DNA from: Bryobacterales bacterium
GTDB taxonomy: Bacteria > Acidobacteriota > Terriglobia > Bryobacterales > UBA6623
Length of the DNA stretch: 64,000 nucleotides
Direction: 5' to 3'
NCBI GenBank assembly: GCA_028819575.1
Contig: JAPPLB010000095.1
Coordinates: 1-64,000 of the forward strand
This document shows, piece after piece, positions 55,457-64,000 of the stretch. How positions within the stretch are numbered: position 1 is the stretch's first letter; every line of letters starts with the position of its first letter. The notes below the pieces were generated by a model. The model was not told where the DNA came from. It did not search any database and worked only from the letters and a program-made list of their open reading frames with translations. Position numbers and translations under genes: made by a program.

Positions 55457-56434
55457 ATGAAGGATCGGCGAGTCATCATCGATACCGACCCCGGCATCGA
55501 CGACGCCCTGGCACTCATTCTGGCTTTCAGCTCACCCGAGTTGAAAGTCGAAGCCATCACCACCGTAAGCGGCAACGTCCCGCTAGAGGACGCGACGCGC
55601 AACGCACTCCAAATACTCGAAGTCCTTGACCTCTCCGAACCCCCGCCCGTCGCCTACGGCGCCGCCCGGCCGATTGTGCGAGAACCACTCGCTGCCCGGC
55701 ACGTTCACGGAGAAGATGGACTCGGCGACATCGCAGTCCTAACCAACGTAGGGGGCGGCCCACGCTACCCCCGGCCCACTATCTCGCCAGTCGGCACAAG
55801 CGCCGTAGAGTTGATCCTCAGTCTGCTCAGCGAAAATCCCGGTGAAATCTCGATCATCGCTCTCGGGCCGCTCACCAATATTGCCCTGGCGCTCGAATCG
55901 AATCCCGCGGCCTTCTCTCAAGTGCAGGAAGTCATCGTCATGGGCGGCACCGTGAACGGCATCGGCAACGTTACCGAAACGGCCGAGTTCAACTTTTATG
56001 CCGACCCGGACGCCGCCTCGCGAGTGATCCGGAGCGGAACTCCCATCGCGATCATCGGACTCGACGTGACCACGCGCACCCTGCTTACCCCGGCAGCCCT
56101 CGAAGCAAGCACCCGTGGCCGCCGTGACCGCGTCGCGGAGTTCATCACCGACATTTCAAGCAAATACTTCGAGGTGAGTCTTCAACGACGCGGCCTCAGC
56201 GGCTGTCCGCTGCACGACCCGCTCGCCGTCGGCGTCGCAATCGACCGCAGCTTCGTCATGCTCGAATCTTTCCAAGCCGACGTCGAAACGGAAGGACGAC
56301 TCACCGCGGGCATGCTCGTCGCCGATCGCCGCAAACGCGAGGCCCAGCCTGCCGGCCCGACAATCCGAGCCGCCGTTGATGTCCAGTCCGAGCGCTTCAT
56401 CAACTTCTTCCTGAGCCGTGTCCTGCCCCCATAA
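55457..56434 (+). CDS. nucleoside hydrolase
   Basis: A 325-residue IUNH-family enzyme with the calcium/ribose motif VIIDTDPGIDDALAL and later FNFYADPDAASRV and CPLHDPLAVG. It cleaves ribonucleosides to base and ribose; whether purine- or pyrimidine-preferring cannot be told. It starts directly after serS, so the two are cotranscribed, perhaps only by proximity. Confidence 0.9.
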   Translation: MKDRRVIIDTDPGIDDALALILAFSSPELKVEAITTVSGNVPLEDATRNALQILEVLDLSEPPPVAYGAARPIVREPLAARHVHGEDGLGDIAVLTNVGGGPRYPRPTISPVGTSAVELILSLLSENPGEISIIALGPLTNIALALESNPAAFSQVQEVIVMGGTVNGIGNVTETAEFNFYADPDAASRVIRSGTPIAIIGLDVTTRTLLTPAALEASTRGRRDRVAEFITDISSKYFEVSLQRRGLSGCPLHDPLAVGVAIDRSFVMLESFQADVETEGRLTAGMLVADRRKREAQPAGPTIRAAVDVQSERFINFFLSRVLPP

Positions 56435-56474
56435 TGCACTTGTGTGCATGAGCGGAGGCAGCCCGTCCTGGACG

Positions 56475-56996
56475 TCACTCCATCCGGCGCATCGACAATG
56501 TCCCATAAACAGCGGTTCCCATCACAGCCGCAACGAGTACCACAAACACCCACTGATTCAGTCCCGCCGCATTGTCACGCGCCGTCTGAACCATCTTCCA
56601 TTCGATGTAGCCCATTGGTGCGATCACTTGAAGCTTGATCACATTGAGCAGCCAACGGGCCATCGCGTAGAGCCGCGGCGCGTTCGACCCGGTAACCTGC
56701 ACGGGGAAGTTGCCCCGGTGTGGAAACCGGCTCGCTACCGTCATGACCACATACACCGCGAAGCTCACAGCGGGTAGGATCCAGAGGGACGATTTCGATG
56801 CACTTCCCCGCGGCGCGCCGCTCCAGTCGAACCCCGAAGGCACTCGCTCCGGCAGCGCCTCCCAATAGACCGTCAGGTAGAAAAACCAAAACAGAACGAC
56901 GCCCAGCGTCGCCACTTCCAGCAGCCACTCCCAGCGACCCTCCGGCAACCAACGCGCCGGCAGCCGCGGCCGCGCTTCCTCGCCAAACAACGACAT
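56475..56996 (-). CDS. DUF1648-domain membrane protein
   Basis: A 173-residue protein with four membrane segments. WEALPERVPSGFDWSGAPRG is the DUF1648 signature, next to helices LLEVATLGVVLFWFFYLTVY and SLWILPAVSFAVYVVMTVA. The family is linked to SdpI-like immunity proteins in Bacillus, but the role here is unknown. ATG at 56996 is preferred to TTG at 57005. It is convergent with the nucleoside hydrolase and divergent from the sulfatase. Confidence 0.75.
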   Translation of the reverse strand: MSLFGEEARPRLPARWLPEGRWEWLLEVATLGVVLFWFFYLTVYWEALPERVPSGFDWSGAPRGSASKSSLWILPAVSFAVYVVMTVASRFPHRGNFPVQVTGSNAPRLYAMARWLLNVIKLQVIAPMGYIEWKMVQTARDNAAGLNQWVFVVLVAAVMGTAVYGTLSMRRME

Positions 56997-57110
56997 GCTC
57001 GTCAATAGTGTAAACGCCTCGCCTATCGTTTTTTCTGCTCGACGACTAAGACGATTCCCTCGACCACTTGCCCGCGGCCCAAACCACCCCTAAACTTACG
57101 CAAAAAACCA

Positions 57111-58589
57111 ATGACCATCACCAGAAAAGCCACCGGATTCCCCCTCGTCGCACTGACCGCTCTGCTGCTCATCGCCACCGCCTGCTCGAGCGATCCGCCC
57201 CGGCCCAACATCCTCTGGATTGTCGTCGAGGACCAATCAGACCACTACGGCCCTTACGGCGAAACGCTCGCCAAAACCCCCAACGTAGACCGCCTCGCCG
57301 CCGAAGGCGCGACTTTTTCGAACGCCTTCGTTACCGCCCCGGTCTGCTCGCCGGCGCGGTCGGCGCTGATCACCGGCATGTACCAAACCAGCATCGGCGC
57401 CCACCATCACCGCAGCGCCCGAGGAGAGATCGAGAATCACCTCGCCGTCGACGTGCAGCTCGTTCCCGAACTTCTCAAAGAGGCGGGCTACTTCGTGACC
57501 AATGGCCGATTCACCGAAACCGGCTCGGCAGAACTCGCCACAGGCAAAACCGACTACAATTTCGTCTATCCCGACGACCTATACGACGGCAGCGACTGGT
57601 CCGAGCGCGCGGCTGGCCAACCCTTCTTCGCCCAAGTTCAACTCCGAGGGGGCAAGCTCCGCAACCAGCAAACGCTCGAACCGCGTGAGGACGTCCACAC
57701 CAACGGCATCGATCCGGCCGACGTGACACTACCGCCCTACTACCCTGACCACCCTGTCATCCGAGAGGACTGGGCGCAGTACCTCGAATCCATCGAGCAC
57801 GTCGACTGGGAGGTCGGCCTGCTTCTCAAACGCCTCGAAGACGAGGGCGCAGCCGACAACACCGTCGTCATCTTCCTCACGGACCACGGCGTCAGTCATG
57901 CCCGCGGCAAGCAGTTCCTCTACGAAGAGGGCATCAAGATCCCCCTCATCGTGCGAGCCCCAGGACAAGTCCCGGCGGACTCCAAACGCGACGATCTCGT
58001 CGCCCACATCGACATTGCCGCCACAACCCTCGACTTCGCCGGTGTTCTCGTCCCCGAAACCATGCAGGGCCGTCCGCTCTTCGGACCGAACGCGATGCCA
58101 CGAGACCACGTCGTCTCGGCCCGTGACCGCTGCGACGAAACCGTGGAATACCTTCGCAGCGTGAGAACCGACCGTTACAAGTACATCCGCAACTACCTTC
58201 CCCAGCGGCCGCACCTCCAGCCCAACCGCTACAAAGACGGAAAAGCTGTCATCAAAACCATCCGCGAGATGCACGCCGAAGGGGAACTCAACCCCCACCA
58301 GGAACGCCTCTTCACCGTTCCCCGCCCCAAAGAGGAACTGTACGATCTCGAATCCGACCGCCACGAGCTCATCAACCTGGCAGCCGATCCGGCGCACCAG
58401 GAAACCCTGCAGAAACTCCGCGGAATCCTGGATGAATGGATCGAAACCAGCGGCGATCAAGGACCCGAAACCCCCGAAGCCTATGATTCCGACATGGCCG
58501 TCTATCTCAGCAATCGCCGCGGCCTCCAAAGAGACATCCTCGTCCGGAATATCGGGACCATGAAAGCCTGGGCTGCTGAAGGGAAATAG
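57111..58589 (+). CDS. exported sulfatase lipoprotein
   Basis: A 492-residue arylsulfatase-type enzyme with a lipobox (IATAC). The formylglycine site is CSPAR (Cys79-Arg83), so an anaerobic- or aerobic-type maturase must act on it. Metal residues are in [19 protein letters not shown] and [12 protein letters not shown]. It probably removes sulfate from polysaccharides at the cell surface, which fits a marine or sediment polymer degrader. No maturase is in the window. Monocistronic. Confidence 0.9.
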   Translation: MTITRKATGFPLVALTALLLIATACSSDPPRPNILWIVVEDQSDHYGPYGETLAKTPNVDRLAAEGATFSNAFVTAPVCSPARSALITGMYQTSIGAHHHRSARGEIENHLAVDVQLVPELLKEAGYFVTNGRFTETGSAELATGKTDYNFVYPDDLYDGSDWSERAAGQPFFAQVQLRGGKLRNQQTLEPREDVHTNGIDPADVTLPPYYPDHPVIREDWAQYLESIEHVDWEVGLLLKRLEDEGAADNTVVIFLTDHGVSHARGKQFLYEEGIKIPLIVRAPGQVPADSKRDDLVAHIDIAATTLDFAGVLVPETMQGRPLFGPNAMPRDHVVSARDRCDETVEYLRSVRTDRYKYIRNYLPQRPHLQPNRYKDGKAVIKTIREMHAEGELNPHQERLFTVPRPKEELYDLESDRHELINLAADPAHQETLQKLRGILDEWIETSGDQGPETPEAYDSDMAVYLSNRRGLQRDILVRNIGTMKAWAAEGK

Positions 58590-58685
58590 ATCCTGGATCC
58601 CGGTAGTTGCAGCCCTGTGCCGGCCAAGAACGAAAACCGGCTGGAGATCTCGCTATCAGGCTCGCCCTTGCGCACGGAAGTCTAA

Positions 58686-58860
58686 CCTGCATTTCTCACC
58701 ACCCGACGGTCGAAGCACACGATACGACCGCCAGGACTTCGCTTTTCCTTCGCAACGCTTGCTTGCCGTGCTCGATGTACTGTTCAAGGCCTAGCGGATC
58801 GCGCTTCGCCCTGACGGCCCTCTCACGCACTTCGCCTCGCCGCGCACTGAGAAATGCAGG
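58686..58860. repeat. MITE family 1, full-length copy G (175 bp)
   Basis: Left end CCTGCATTTCTCACCAC perfect, right end GCACTGAGAAATGCAGG with two changes. Flanked by CTAA on both sides, a second case of a possible 4-bp target duplication. Its middle is more diverged than that of copies A and C. It lies between the convergent sulfatase and lipA genes. Confidence 0.9.
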
Positions 58861-58950
58861 CTAACGGCTTGGTCTCGAACCTGTCTTGTGACGACTACGC
58901 GCTGACGGATCTGTTGAAGATCGGGCGTGAGTAGTCAGCGTGGTCAGGAA

Positions 58951-59880
58951 TCACACACAGGCATCCGCGTGATAGGAACTGCGCACCAACGGACCCGCTT
59001 CCACGTGGCGGAAGCCGACCTGCTCGCCAACTCGTTTCAAGGCAAAGAACTCTTGCGGTGAATAGTAGCGATGGATCGCTACATGGTCCCGCGAAGGCCG
59101 CAGGTACTGGCCCAACGTCAGGATGTCAACCAGATGCTCGTGCAGATCGCGCATCACGTCGACGATTTCCTCTTCCGTCTCTCCCAAACCCAGCATCATC
59201 CCTGACTTTGCGGGAATCTCCGGGGCCGTTCGCTTGGCGTGACGCAACATGTCAAGCGAGCGTTCATAATCCGATCCCCGACGAACATCGAAGTACAACC
59301 TCGGGACGGTCTCGACATTGTGGTTGAACACGTCCGGACGGGCGGCCAGCACCGTCTCCAACGCCTGATGCGAGCCCATGAAGTCCGGCACCAGCACTTC
59401 CACCCGGCATTCCGGAACCCGCTTGCGAATCGCCTCGATGGTCAGCGCGAACAACTCCGCACCGCCATCCTTACGGTCGTCACGGTTCACGCTCGTCACC
59501 ACGGAATAGCGCAATCCGAGCGCCGCTACCGCTTCCGCCACGCGACGCGGCTCGTCGTAGTCAACATCCAGCGGCGCGCCCTTCTGCACGGCGCAAAACC
59601 CACAGCGACGCGTACAGACATTTCCCAGAATCATGAACGTCGCCGTGCGCCGATTCCAGCAATCGCCCACATTCGGACACGCCGCGCTTTCGCACACCGT
59701 ATGAAGGTCGAGATCGGTGACGAGTTGCTTCAACCGCCGATAGTTCTCACCCACCGGCGCCGGTGCTCTCAGCCATGACGGACGCCTCCCCGCCGGCCCC
59801 GGGTGCGGACCGTCATACATCGGAACCAGCGGCTTCACCCGAGGCGCATCCGGTTTGCCGATCTGAACCAGATCACTCAT
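58951..59880 (-). CDS. lipA: lipoyl synthase
   Basis: A 309-residue radical-SAM enzyme that inserts two sulfurs into octanoyl groups of lipoyl-dependent enzymes. The auxiliary cluster is C63, C68, C74 (CESAACPNVGDC); the radical-SAM cluster is C89, C93, C96 (NVCTRRCGFC). The C-terminal RSSYHADA motif supplies the serine ligand. ATG at 59880 gives standard length; the longer ORF adds 30 residues without support. It is about 100 bp downstream of the ABC ATPase gene. Confidence 0.94.
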   Translation of the reverse strand: MSDLVQIGKPDAPRVKPLVPMYDGPHPGPAGRRPSWLRAPAPVGENYRRLKQLVTDLDLHTVCESAACPNVGDCWNRRTATFMILGNVCTRRCGFCAVQKGAPLDVDYDEPRRVAEAVAALGLRYSVVTSVNRDDRKDGGAELFALTIEAIRKRVPECRVEVLVPDFMGSHQALETVLAARPDVFNHNVETVPRLYFDVRRGSDYERSLDMLRHAKRTAPEIPAKSGMMLGLGETEEEIVDVMRDLHEHLVDILTLGQYLRPSRDHVAIHRYYSPQEFFALKRVGEQVGFRHVEAGPLVRSSYHADACV

Positions 59881-59979
59881 GCTCCGCCCCAGTGTAGCGG
59901 TGGAACCTATGGACACGACCGGATCGAGTTCGCGTCCGAGGTCAGAACGCAGTCTCGTCATCTCCGACAACAGCGCACT

Positions 59980-60717
59980 CTACTTGATCTTCTCGTCCCT
60001 CTCGACCTTGCCATCACGGATGTGGATGACTCGATGGGCGTGCGTGGCGACGGCAAGCTCGTGCGTTACGACAATGATGGTATTGCCTCGCTTATGCAAC
60101 TCTTCGAATAAAGTCATGATTTCAGCGCCGGTCGCAGTGTCAAGGTTGCCCGTCGGTTCGTCAGCCAACAGAATCGAGGGATCATTCACCAGTGCACGGG
60201 CAATCGCTACTCTCTGCCGCTGACCGCCTGAGAGTTCGTTGGGCTTGTGGTACACCCGGTCCAACAAATCCACCAACCCCAGCGCATTCTGAGCGGCTTT
60301 GATCCGCTGTTCCGGGGGCATCCCCGCATAGATCATCGGCAGCTCGACGTTCTGCAACGCCGTTAACCGCGGCAGCAAGTTGAACGTCTGGAAGACAAAT
60401 CCGATCTCCCTGTTGCGAATCAACGCCAAGTCATCGTCATTCATGTGGCTGACCAGCCGCCCCGCGATGTAGTATTCGCCGCGGGTCGGTGTATCGAGGC
60501 ACCCGATCAGGTTCATCAACGTCGACTTACCGGAGCCGGACGGCCCCATGATCGCTACGTACTCGCCCTTGTTGATCTCGACATCCACGCCCGAAACCGC
60601 GTGAATCTCCTGATCACCCATGACATAGGTCTTCCACAAGTCCTGGGTCCTGATTACGATACCCTGCTCCTTGAGGTGCTGACTCGTCCTCTTTTCTTCT
60701 GCCGTAAGAACTGCCAT
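59980..60717 (-). CDS. ABC transporter ATP-binding protein, LolD/MacB type
   Basis: A 245-residue ATPase: Walker [10 protein letters not shown], signature [15 protein letters not shown], Walker [15 protein letters not shown]-loop VVTHE. The [18 protein letters not shown]-like region and overall length match the MacB/LolD/FtsE subfamily. Its membrane partner is not in the window. ATG at 60717; the N-terminal 20 residues are an extension before the domain. Confidence 0.9.
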   Translation of the reverse strand: MAVLTAEEKRTSQHLKEQGIVIRTQDLWKTYVMGDQEIHAVSGVDVEINKGEYVAIMGPSGSGKSTLMNLIGCLDTPTRGEYYIAGRLVSHMNDDDLALIRNREIGFVFQTFNLLPRLTALQNVELPMIYAGMPPEQRIKAAQNALGLVDLLDRVYHKPNELSGGQRQRVAIARALVNDPSILLADEPTGNLDTATGAEIMTLFEELHKRGNTIIVVTHELAVATHAHRVIHIRDGKVERDEKIK

Positions 60718-60828
60718 AGAAACGATTTAGTGTTCCGAAGGAGGGGCTCCGGCCACAAACAGAACAGACGACCACAAACCCGAAAGGTTTCTGAACCCCG
60801 GCAACCTTTTCGTCAGTGTATCAAGTAC

Positions 60829-61668
60829 TTACCAGAATTCCCGGGCATGTCTCCGCACCCGGTCGCCATGTCGCCGGATGGACTCCATCGCCTCTTTGCC
60901 AAGCGGACCCCAATCATCCAAAACGGCGAGATCCTCTACCAACTCCTCCCGATTCCCGGGCGCGGCCAATGCCACAGCCACTGAATCGTGAGCCAAACAA
61001 AACCGATAGCAGTCCGGCGCCGGAGGAGGGACAAACCCGGCTGGATCATCGGGCGTCGCGCCCATCAAGTCCTTCCATCGCAACCCGGTGAACGTCACCA
61101 CAGGGGTTCCCAAGGCATCCGTCACAGGAAAAACGTCACTCTCGGCACCACGGTGGGCTGCGTTGTAGCGAACCATCAACATGTCAAGCCGCCGCTGCCC
61201 TGTATCAGGGTCCGTCTCCTGCCCCCACCGGGCGGCCAACTTCCGCTGATGGCTCGTCAGTCCGATCATCTTCAGCGCGCCCTCCCGCTTCAGCCTCGCC
61301 AAGGTCTGCCAAGCACCGCCCGGACCGACGATCTGCTCCCACTCCCTCTCCGACTCGACGTAGTAAAACGTTGCCACATCCAGGTAGTCCGACTTGATCT
61401 GCTTCAGGATCCAGTCAAACTCGCGCGCCGCCTCGTCCCCGCCGCTCGCTTTGAACTGCACGGCAAGCACGACATCCTTGCGGCGCTCGCCCATCCCTGC
61501 CACCGCCTTCGACAACCCATCCGGCTTGCCACACCAATTCAGATAGTTGACACCGCGCTCGACCGCATACTCGACATCCTCAACCCGCAGATGCGTATTG
61601 CCGCGCGTTGCCAATCCGAGCCGGCAAACCGCGAGTGGCTCCTCTCCAAGCTGAGAAGTTTTCCGCAT
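60829..61668 (-). CDS. aldo/keto reductase-like protein with altered catalytic tetrad
   Basis: A 279-residue TIM-barrel protein: EYAVERGVNYLNWCGKPDGL, LKQIKSDYLDVATFYYVES and LARLKREGALKMIGLTSHQR follow the aldo/keto reductase fold. The catalytic Asp and Tyr positions read Asn44 and a Gly/Lys/Pro stretch, and the usual His after DYxDxxxx is Tyr (about 102). The enzyme may be inactive or use another chemistry. It starts eight bases after the FadB-like stop and is cotranscribed with it. Confidence 0.75.
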   Translation of the reverse strand: MRKTSQLGEEPLAVCRLGLATRGNTHLRVEDVEYAVERGVNYLNWCGKPDGLSKAVAGMGERRKDVVLAVQFKASGGDEAAREFDWILKQIKSDYLDVATFYYVESEREWEQIVGPGGAWQTLARLKREGALKMIGLTSHQRKLAARWGQETDPDTGQRRLDMLMVRYNAAHRGAESDVFPVTDALGTPVVTFTGLRWKDLMGATPDDPAGFVPPPAPDCYRFCLAHDSVAVALAAPGNREELVEDLAVLDDWGPLGKEAMESIRRHGDRVRRHAREFW

Positions 61669-61676
61669 CGGCTCCT

Positions 61677-63812
61677 TCAGGATCGCTCCCGCTGCCAGTC
61701 CGAGAACGTCTTCCTTTCAGCCGCCAACCGCGCCAGCAACGGCGCCGGTTTCCACCAATGTCCATGCTGCGCCTCGAACTCCAGAATCCGCTCGTACACG
61801 CTCTGCAAACCGACCCAATCCGCATACCACATCGGCCCGCCCTTGTATGCCGGGAATCCGTATCCGTACAAATACACAATGTCGATATCCACCGGCCGCA
61901 ACGCAATTCCTTCTTCCAGAATCCGCGCTCCTTCGTTCACCAGGGTATAGATCGCGCGGTCGACGATCTCCCGCGCGCCGATCGTCCTCTGCTCAAGTCC
62001 AGCTCTTGCGGCGATGTCCGTAATGACTGTCTGCACATTCGGGTCGGGAGACCGCTTGCGATTCTCTCCATAGCGGTACCAACCCGCTCCGGTCTTCTGC
62101 CCATAACGACCCATCTCATACAGAGCGTCCTCGGATAACGGTTGGCGGACTCCCTCTGGCTGCTCATGCCCGGCCTCCCGGCGAATCCGCCACGCGACGT
62201 CGATCCCCGCGAGGTCTCCAACCGCCAACGGCCCCATCGCCATCCCGAAGTCCTCCAAGGCTTGATCCACGTCGACGATGTTCGCCCCCTCCTCGACGAG
62301 AAACTGTGCCTCGCGCATGTACGGCACGAACATGCGATTCCCCACGAACCCATGACAGTTCCCCACCAAGACACCCACCTTCTTCATCCGCCGCCCGAGT
62401 TGCATGGCCGTGGCGATCACATCCTTGGCCGTCTTTTTTCCACGCACCACCTCCAGTAGACGCATTACATTCGCCGGCGAAAAAAAGTGGGTTCCGATGA
62501 CCCGAGTCGGATCCGCCGTCACCGAAGCAATCTCATCCACGTCGAGCGTCGAAGTGTTCGTCGCCAGGATCGCCTCCGGCTTCGTCGCCTCATCCAACTC
62601 GCGGAAGACGGTCTTCTTCAGCTCCATGTTTTCGAACACGGCTTCCACCACGATGTCGGCGTCAGCAAACTCCTTGTAACTCAACGTCGGTTGAATCAGG
62701 TCCATCCGCTCACGCACGAACTCGGGTGTGAAGCGTCCCCGCTTCACCGAATGGTCGTAGTTCGCCCGAATGCGAGCCAATCCCCTCTGCAGCGCTTGTT
62801 CGGACACTTCCTTAAGCCGCACCGGAATTCCCGCGTTGGCGTAGTTCATCGCGATCCCGCCGCCCATCGTCCCCGCACCGACAATCGCCGCTTTGGCGAT
62901 CTTCCGCGTCCGCGAATCGGACGGCACATCGGGTATCTTCCGCACCTCGCGCTCGCCGAAGAACACATGAATCAACGCCTCCGACTGCGGCGAGTGCAAA
63001 CACTCCATGAACAATTTCGCCGTCAAAACCCGCGCTTCCTCAAACGGCATCTTCGTCGCGGCTTCCACCGAATCAATCGATTTTTGGGGCGCCATCTGCC
63101 CCCGCCTTTTTTGGTGCGCCAGAGCGCGCATTTTTGCAAAGATCGGCGCATTCGCCGCCATGTCACCCAACCGCTCGTCGTTGTCGCGAACGCGAGGCGT
63201 CTTCGCACCGTCTGCAATCAACTCGGCCGCGAAAGCCAGCGTACCCGCCAGCAACGACTCACGACTGCCGCCTTCGACGATGCGGTCCAATATGTGATGA
63301 TCAAGCGCATCCTGAGCCGTGATCGGATCTCCGATCGCGCACATCTCCGCCGCCTTCGCCACCCCCGCCAGCCGAGGCAGACGCAAAGTCCCGCCAGCGC
63401 CCGGCAAAATCCCCAATTTCACCTCGGGCTGCCCAACCTGCGCCGATGCGAGCGCCACGCGGTAATGGCAAGCCAACGCTACCTCCAAGCCTCCGCCAAA
63501 AGCCGTCCCATGAATCGCAGCGATCACCGGTTTGGGACAATCCTCAAGCGTGAACAGCAGAGGATGGATTCCTTCTCCGCGCTCCCTCTGACCCGAACGA
63601 ATCTTTGCAAACTCCCGAATATCCGCTCCCGCGATGAATGTACGTCCATCGCCGATCAATACCATCGCCCGCACCGTATCATCCGCCGCCGCGTCTTCCA
63701 CAGCCGCCGCAATGCCCTCCGGCACTCCCGGACTCAACGCATTCACCGGCGGATTCTGGACGGTCACCACCGCCACATCTCCAGATCGAGAAACAGCAAC
63801 CAGCTCACTCAT
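61677..63812 (-). CDS. FadB-like enoyl-CoA hydratase / 3-hydroxyacyl-CoA dehydrogenase
   Basis: A 711-residue fusion: N-terminal crotonase domain ([31 protein letters not shown]), central NAD-binding 3-hydroxyacyl-CoA dehydrogenase ([19 protein letters not shown]), and C-terminal dehydrogenase halves ([22 protein letters not shown]). It performs two steps of fatty-acid beta-oxidation. No thiolase gene is adjacent. It shares an operon with the altered aldo/keto reductase. Confidence 0.92.
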   Translation of the reverse strand: MSELVAVSRSGDVAVVTVQNPPVNALSPGVPEGIAAAVEDAAADDTVRAMVLIGDGRTFIAGADIREFAKIRSGQRERGEGIHPLLFTLEDCPKPVIAAIHGTAFGGGLEVALACHYRVALASAQVGQPEVKLGILPGAGGTLRLPRLAGVAKAAEMCAIGDPITAQDALDHHILDRIVEGGSRESLLAGTLAFAAELIADGAKTPRVRDNDERLGDMAANAPIFAKMRALAHQKRRGQMAPQKSIDSVEAATKMPFEEARVLTAKLFMECLHSPQSEALIHVFFGEREVRKIPDVPSDSRTRKIAKAAIVGAGTMGGGIAMNYANAGIPVRLKEVSEQALQRGLARIRANYDHSVKRGRFTPEFVRERMDLIQPTLSYKEFADADIVVEAVFENMELKKTVFRELDEATKPEAILATNTSTLDVDEIASVTADPTRVIGTHFFSPANVMRLLEVVRGKKTAKDVIATAMQLGRRMKKVGVLVGNCHGFVGNRMFVPYMREAQFLVEEGANIVDVDQALEDFGMAMGPLAVGDLAGIDVAWRIRREAGHEQPEGVRQPLSEDALYEMGRYGQKTGAGWYRYGENRKRSPDPNVQTVITDIAARAGLEQRTIGAREIVDRAIYTLVNEGARILEEGIALRPVDIDIVYLYGYGFPAYKGGPMWYADWVGLQSVYERILEFEAQHGHWWKPAPLLARLAAERKTFSDWQRERS

Positions 63813-63928
63813 AGATCACTCCGTATCGGGAAAGCGAAATTATCGCACGCAACCGGAGCCCCAACGATGAGCCACCCGGGCCCGGTTTTCCTTTGCAGCC
63901 CTGGCGCCTTTGCGAGAAACTAAATCAT

Positions 63929-64000
63929 ATGCCCCTCAGCCGCCGCCTCTTCCTCACCGCCCTGGCCGCGAGCACCGCGCAAGCAGGCCGCTGGACGCAC
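63929..64000 (+). CDS. start of a Tat-exported protein, cut by the window edge
   Basis: The first 24 codons read MPLSRRLFLTALAASTAQAG RWTH: a twin-arginine signal with an AQA cleavage site. The mature part lies beyond the window, so no function can be given. It is divergent from the FadB-like gene. Confidence 0.6.
   Translation, partial: MPLSRRLFLTALAASTAQAGRWTH

Noticed and set aside
62487-63923. 478-residue ORF on the plus strand opposite the FadB-like gene
   Set aside because: It is the antisense of a strongly conserved enzyme. It is Arg/His-rich with no family pattern, as expected from GC-rich codon bias.

Overview
The window is a GC-rich bacterial chromosome segment. The gene content points to a free-living, aerobic, heterotrophic member of the Acidobacteriota. 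Supporting signs are an Oar-like TonB-dependent receptor, Tat-exported Gfo/Idh/MocA oxidoreductases, a DUF3179 protein, a PQQ-propeller lipoprotein, a large FG-GAP/VCBS repeat protein, a sulfatase, and a cytochrome c / copper monooxygenase / TPR fusion. The lineage is inferred from these families; no rRNA is present to confirm it.

Layout. 1-3.8 kb: minus-strand operon of an MFS transporter, an HtrA-like protein that has lost its catalytic residues, and a CPA2-type antiporter. 3.9-9.4 kb: Gfo/Idh/MocA protein, cytochrome/copper/TPR lipoprotein, broken higA, endonuclease V-like protein, PNPOx-like protein, tRNA-Leu(UAG). 9.8-11.7 kb: lepB-manC. 12-19.7 kb: acyl-CoA dehydrogenase, zinc-ribbon coiled coil, murJ, LOR/SDH (archaeal ornithine cyclodeaminase-type) protein, glycosidase-like lipoprotein, DUF1330. 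19.7-24.2 kb: FG-GAP protein, a heptad-repeat-rich spacer, vapBC. 24.2-32.1 kb: divergent Gfo/Idh/MocA pair, EVE protein, DUF3179, higA with a wrecked higB, PQQ-repeat lipoprotein. 32.5-40.4 kb: NYN protein with a very strong leader hairpin, metH with a small cysteine-rich ORF, the three-gene proton-translocating transhydrogenase. 40.5-50.6 kb: TonB receptor, MBL hydrolase, CopD-like protein, ygfZ, PP2C phosphatase, YhaO/YhaN-like DNA-repair pair. 50.8-64 kb: glnE, serS, nucleoside hydrolase, DUF1648, sulfatase, lipA, LolD/MacB-type ATPase, degenerate aldo/keto reductase, FadB-like enzyme, and the first codons of a Tat-exported protein.

The most unusual content lies between the genes. A MITE-like family (about 177 bp, 17-bp terminal inverted repeats starting CCTGCATTTCTCACCAC) occurs eight times as full, half, end-only or joined-end copies, often directly against a stop codon. 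A second, unrelated 263-bp element splits higB, and its removal restores the reading frame. A degenerate heptad repeat (TCGTGNN) follows several genes. Two of the three toxin-antitoxin loci are decaying, which suggests that small elements and addiction modules are turning over in a stable housekeeping background.

All calls come from reading the sequence and from family knowledge; no database search was run.
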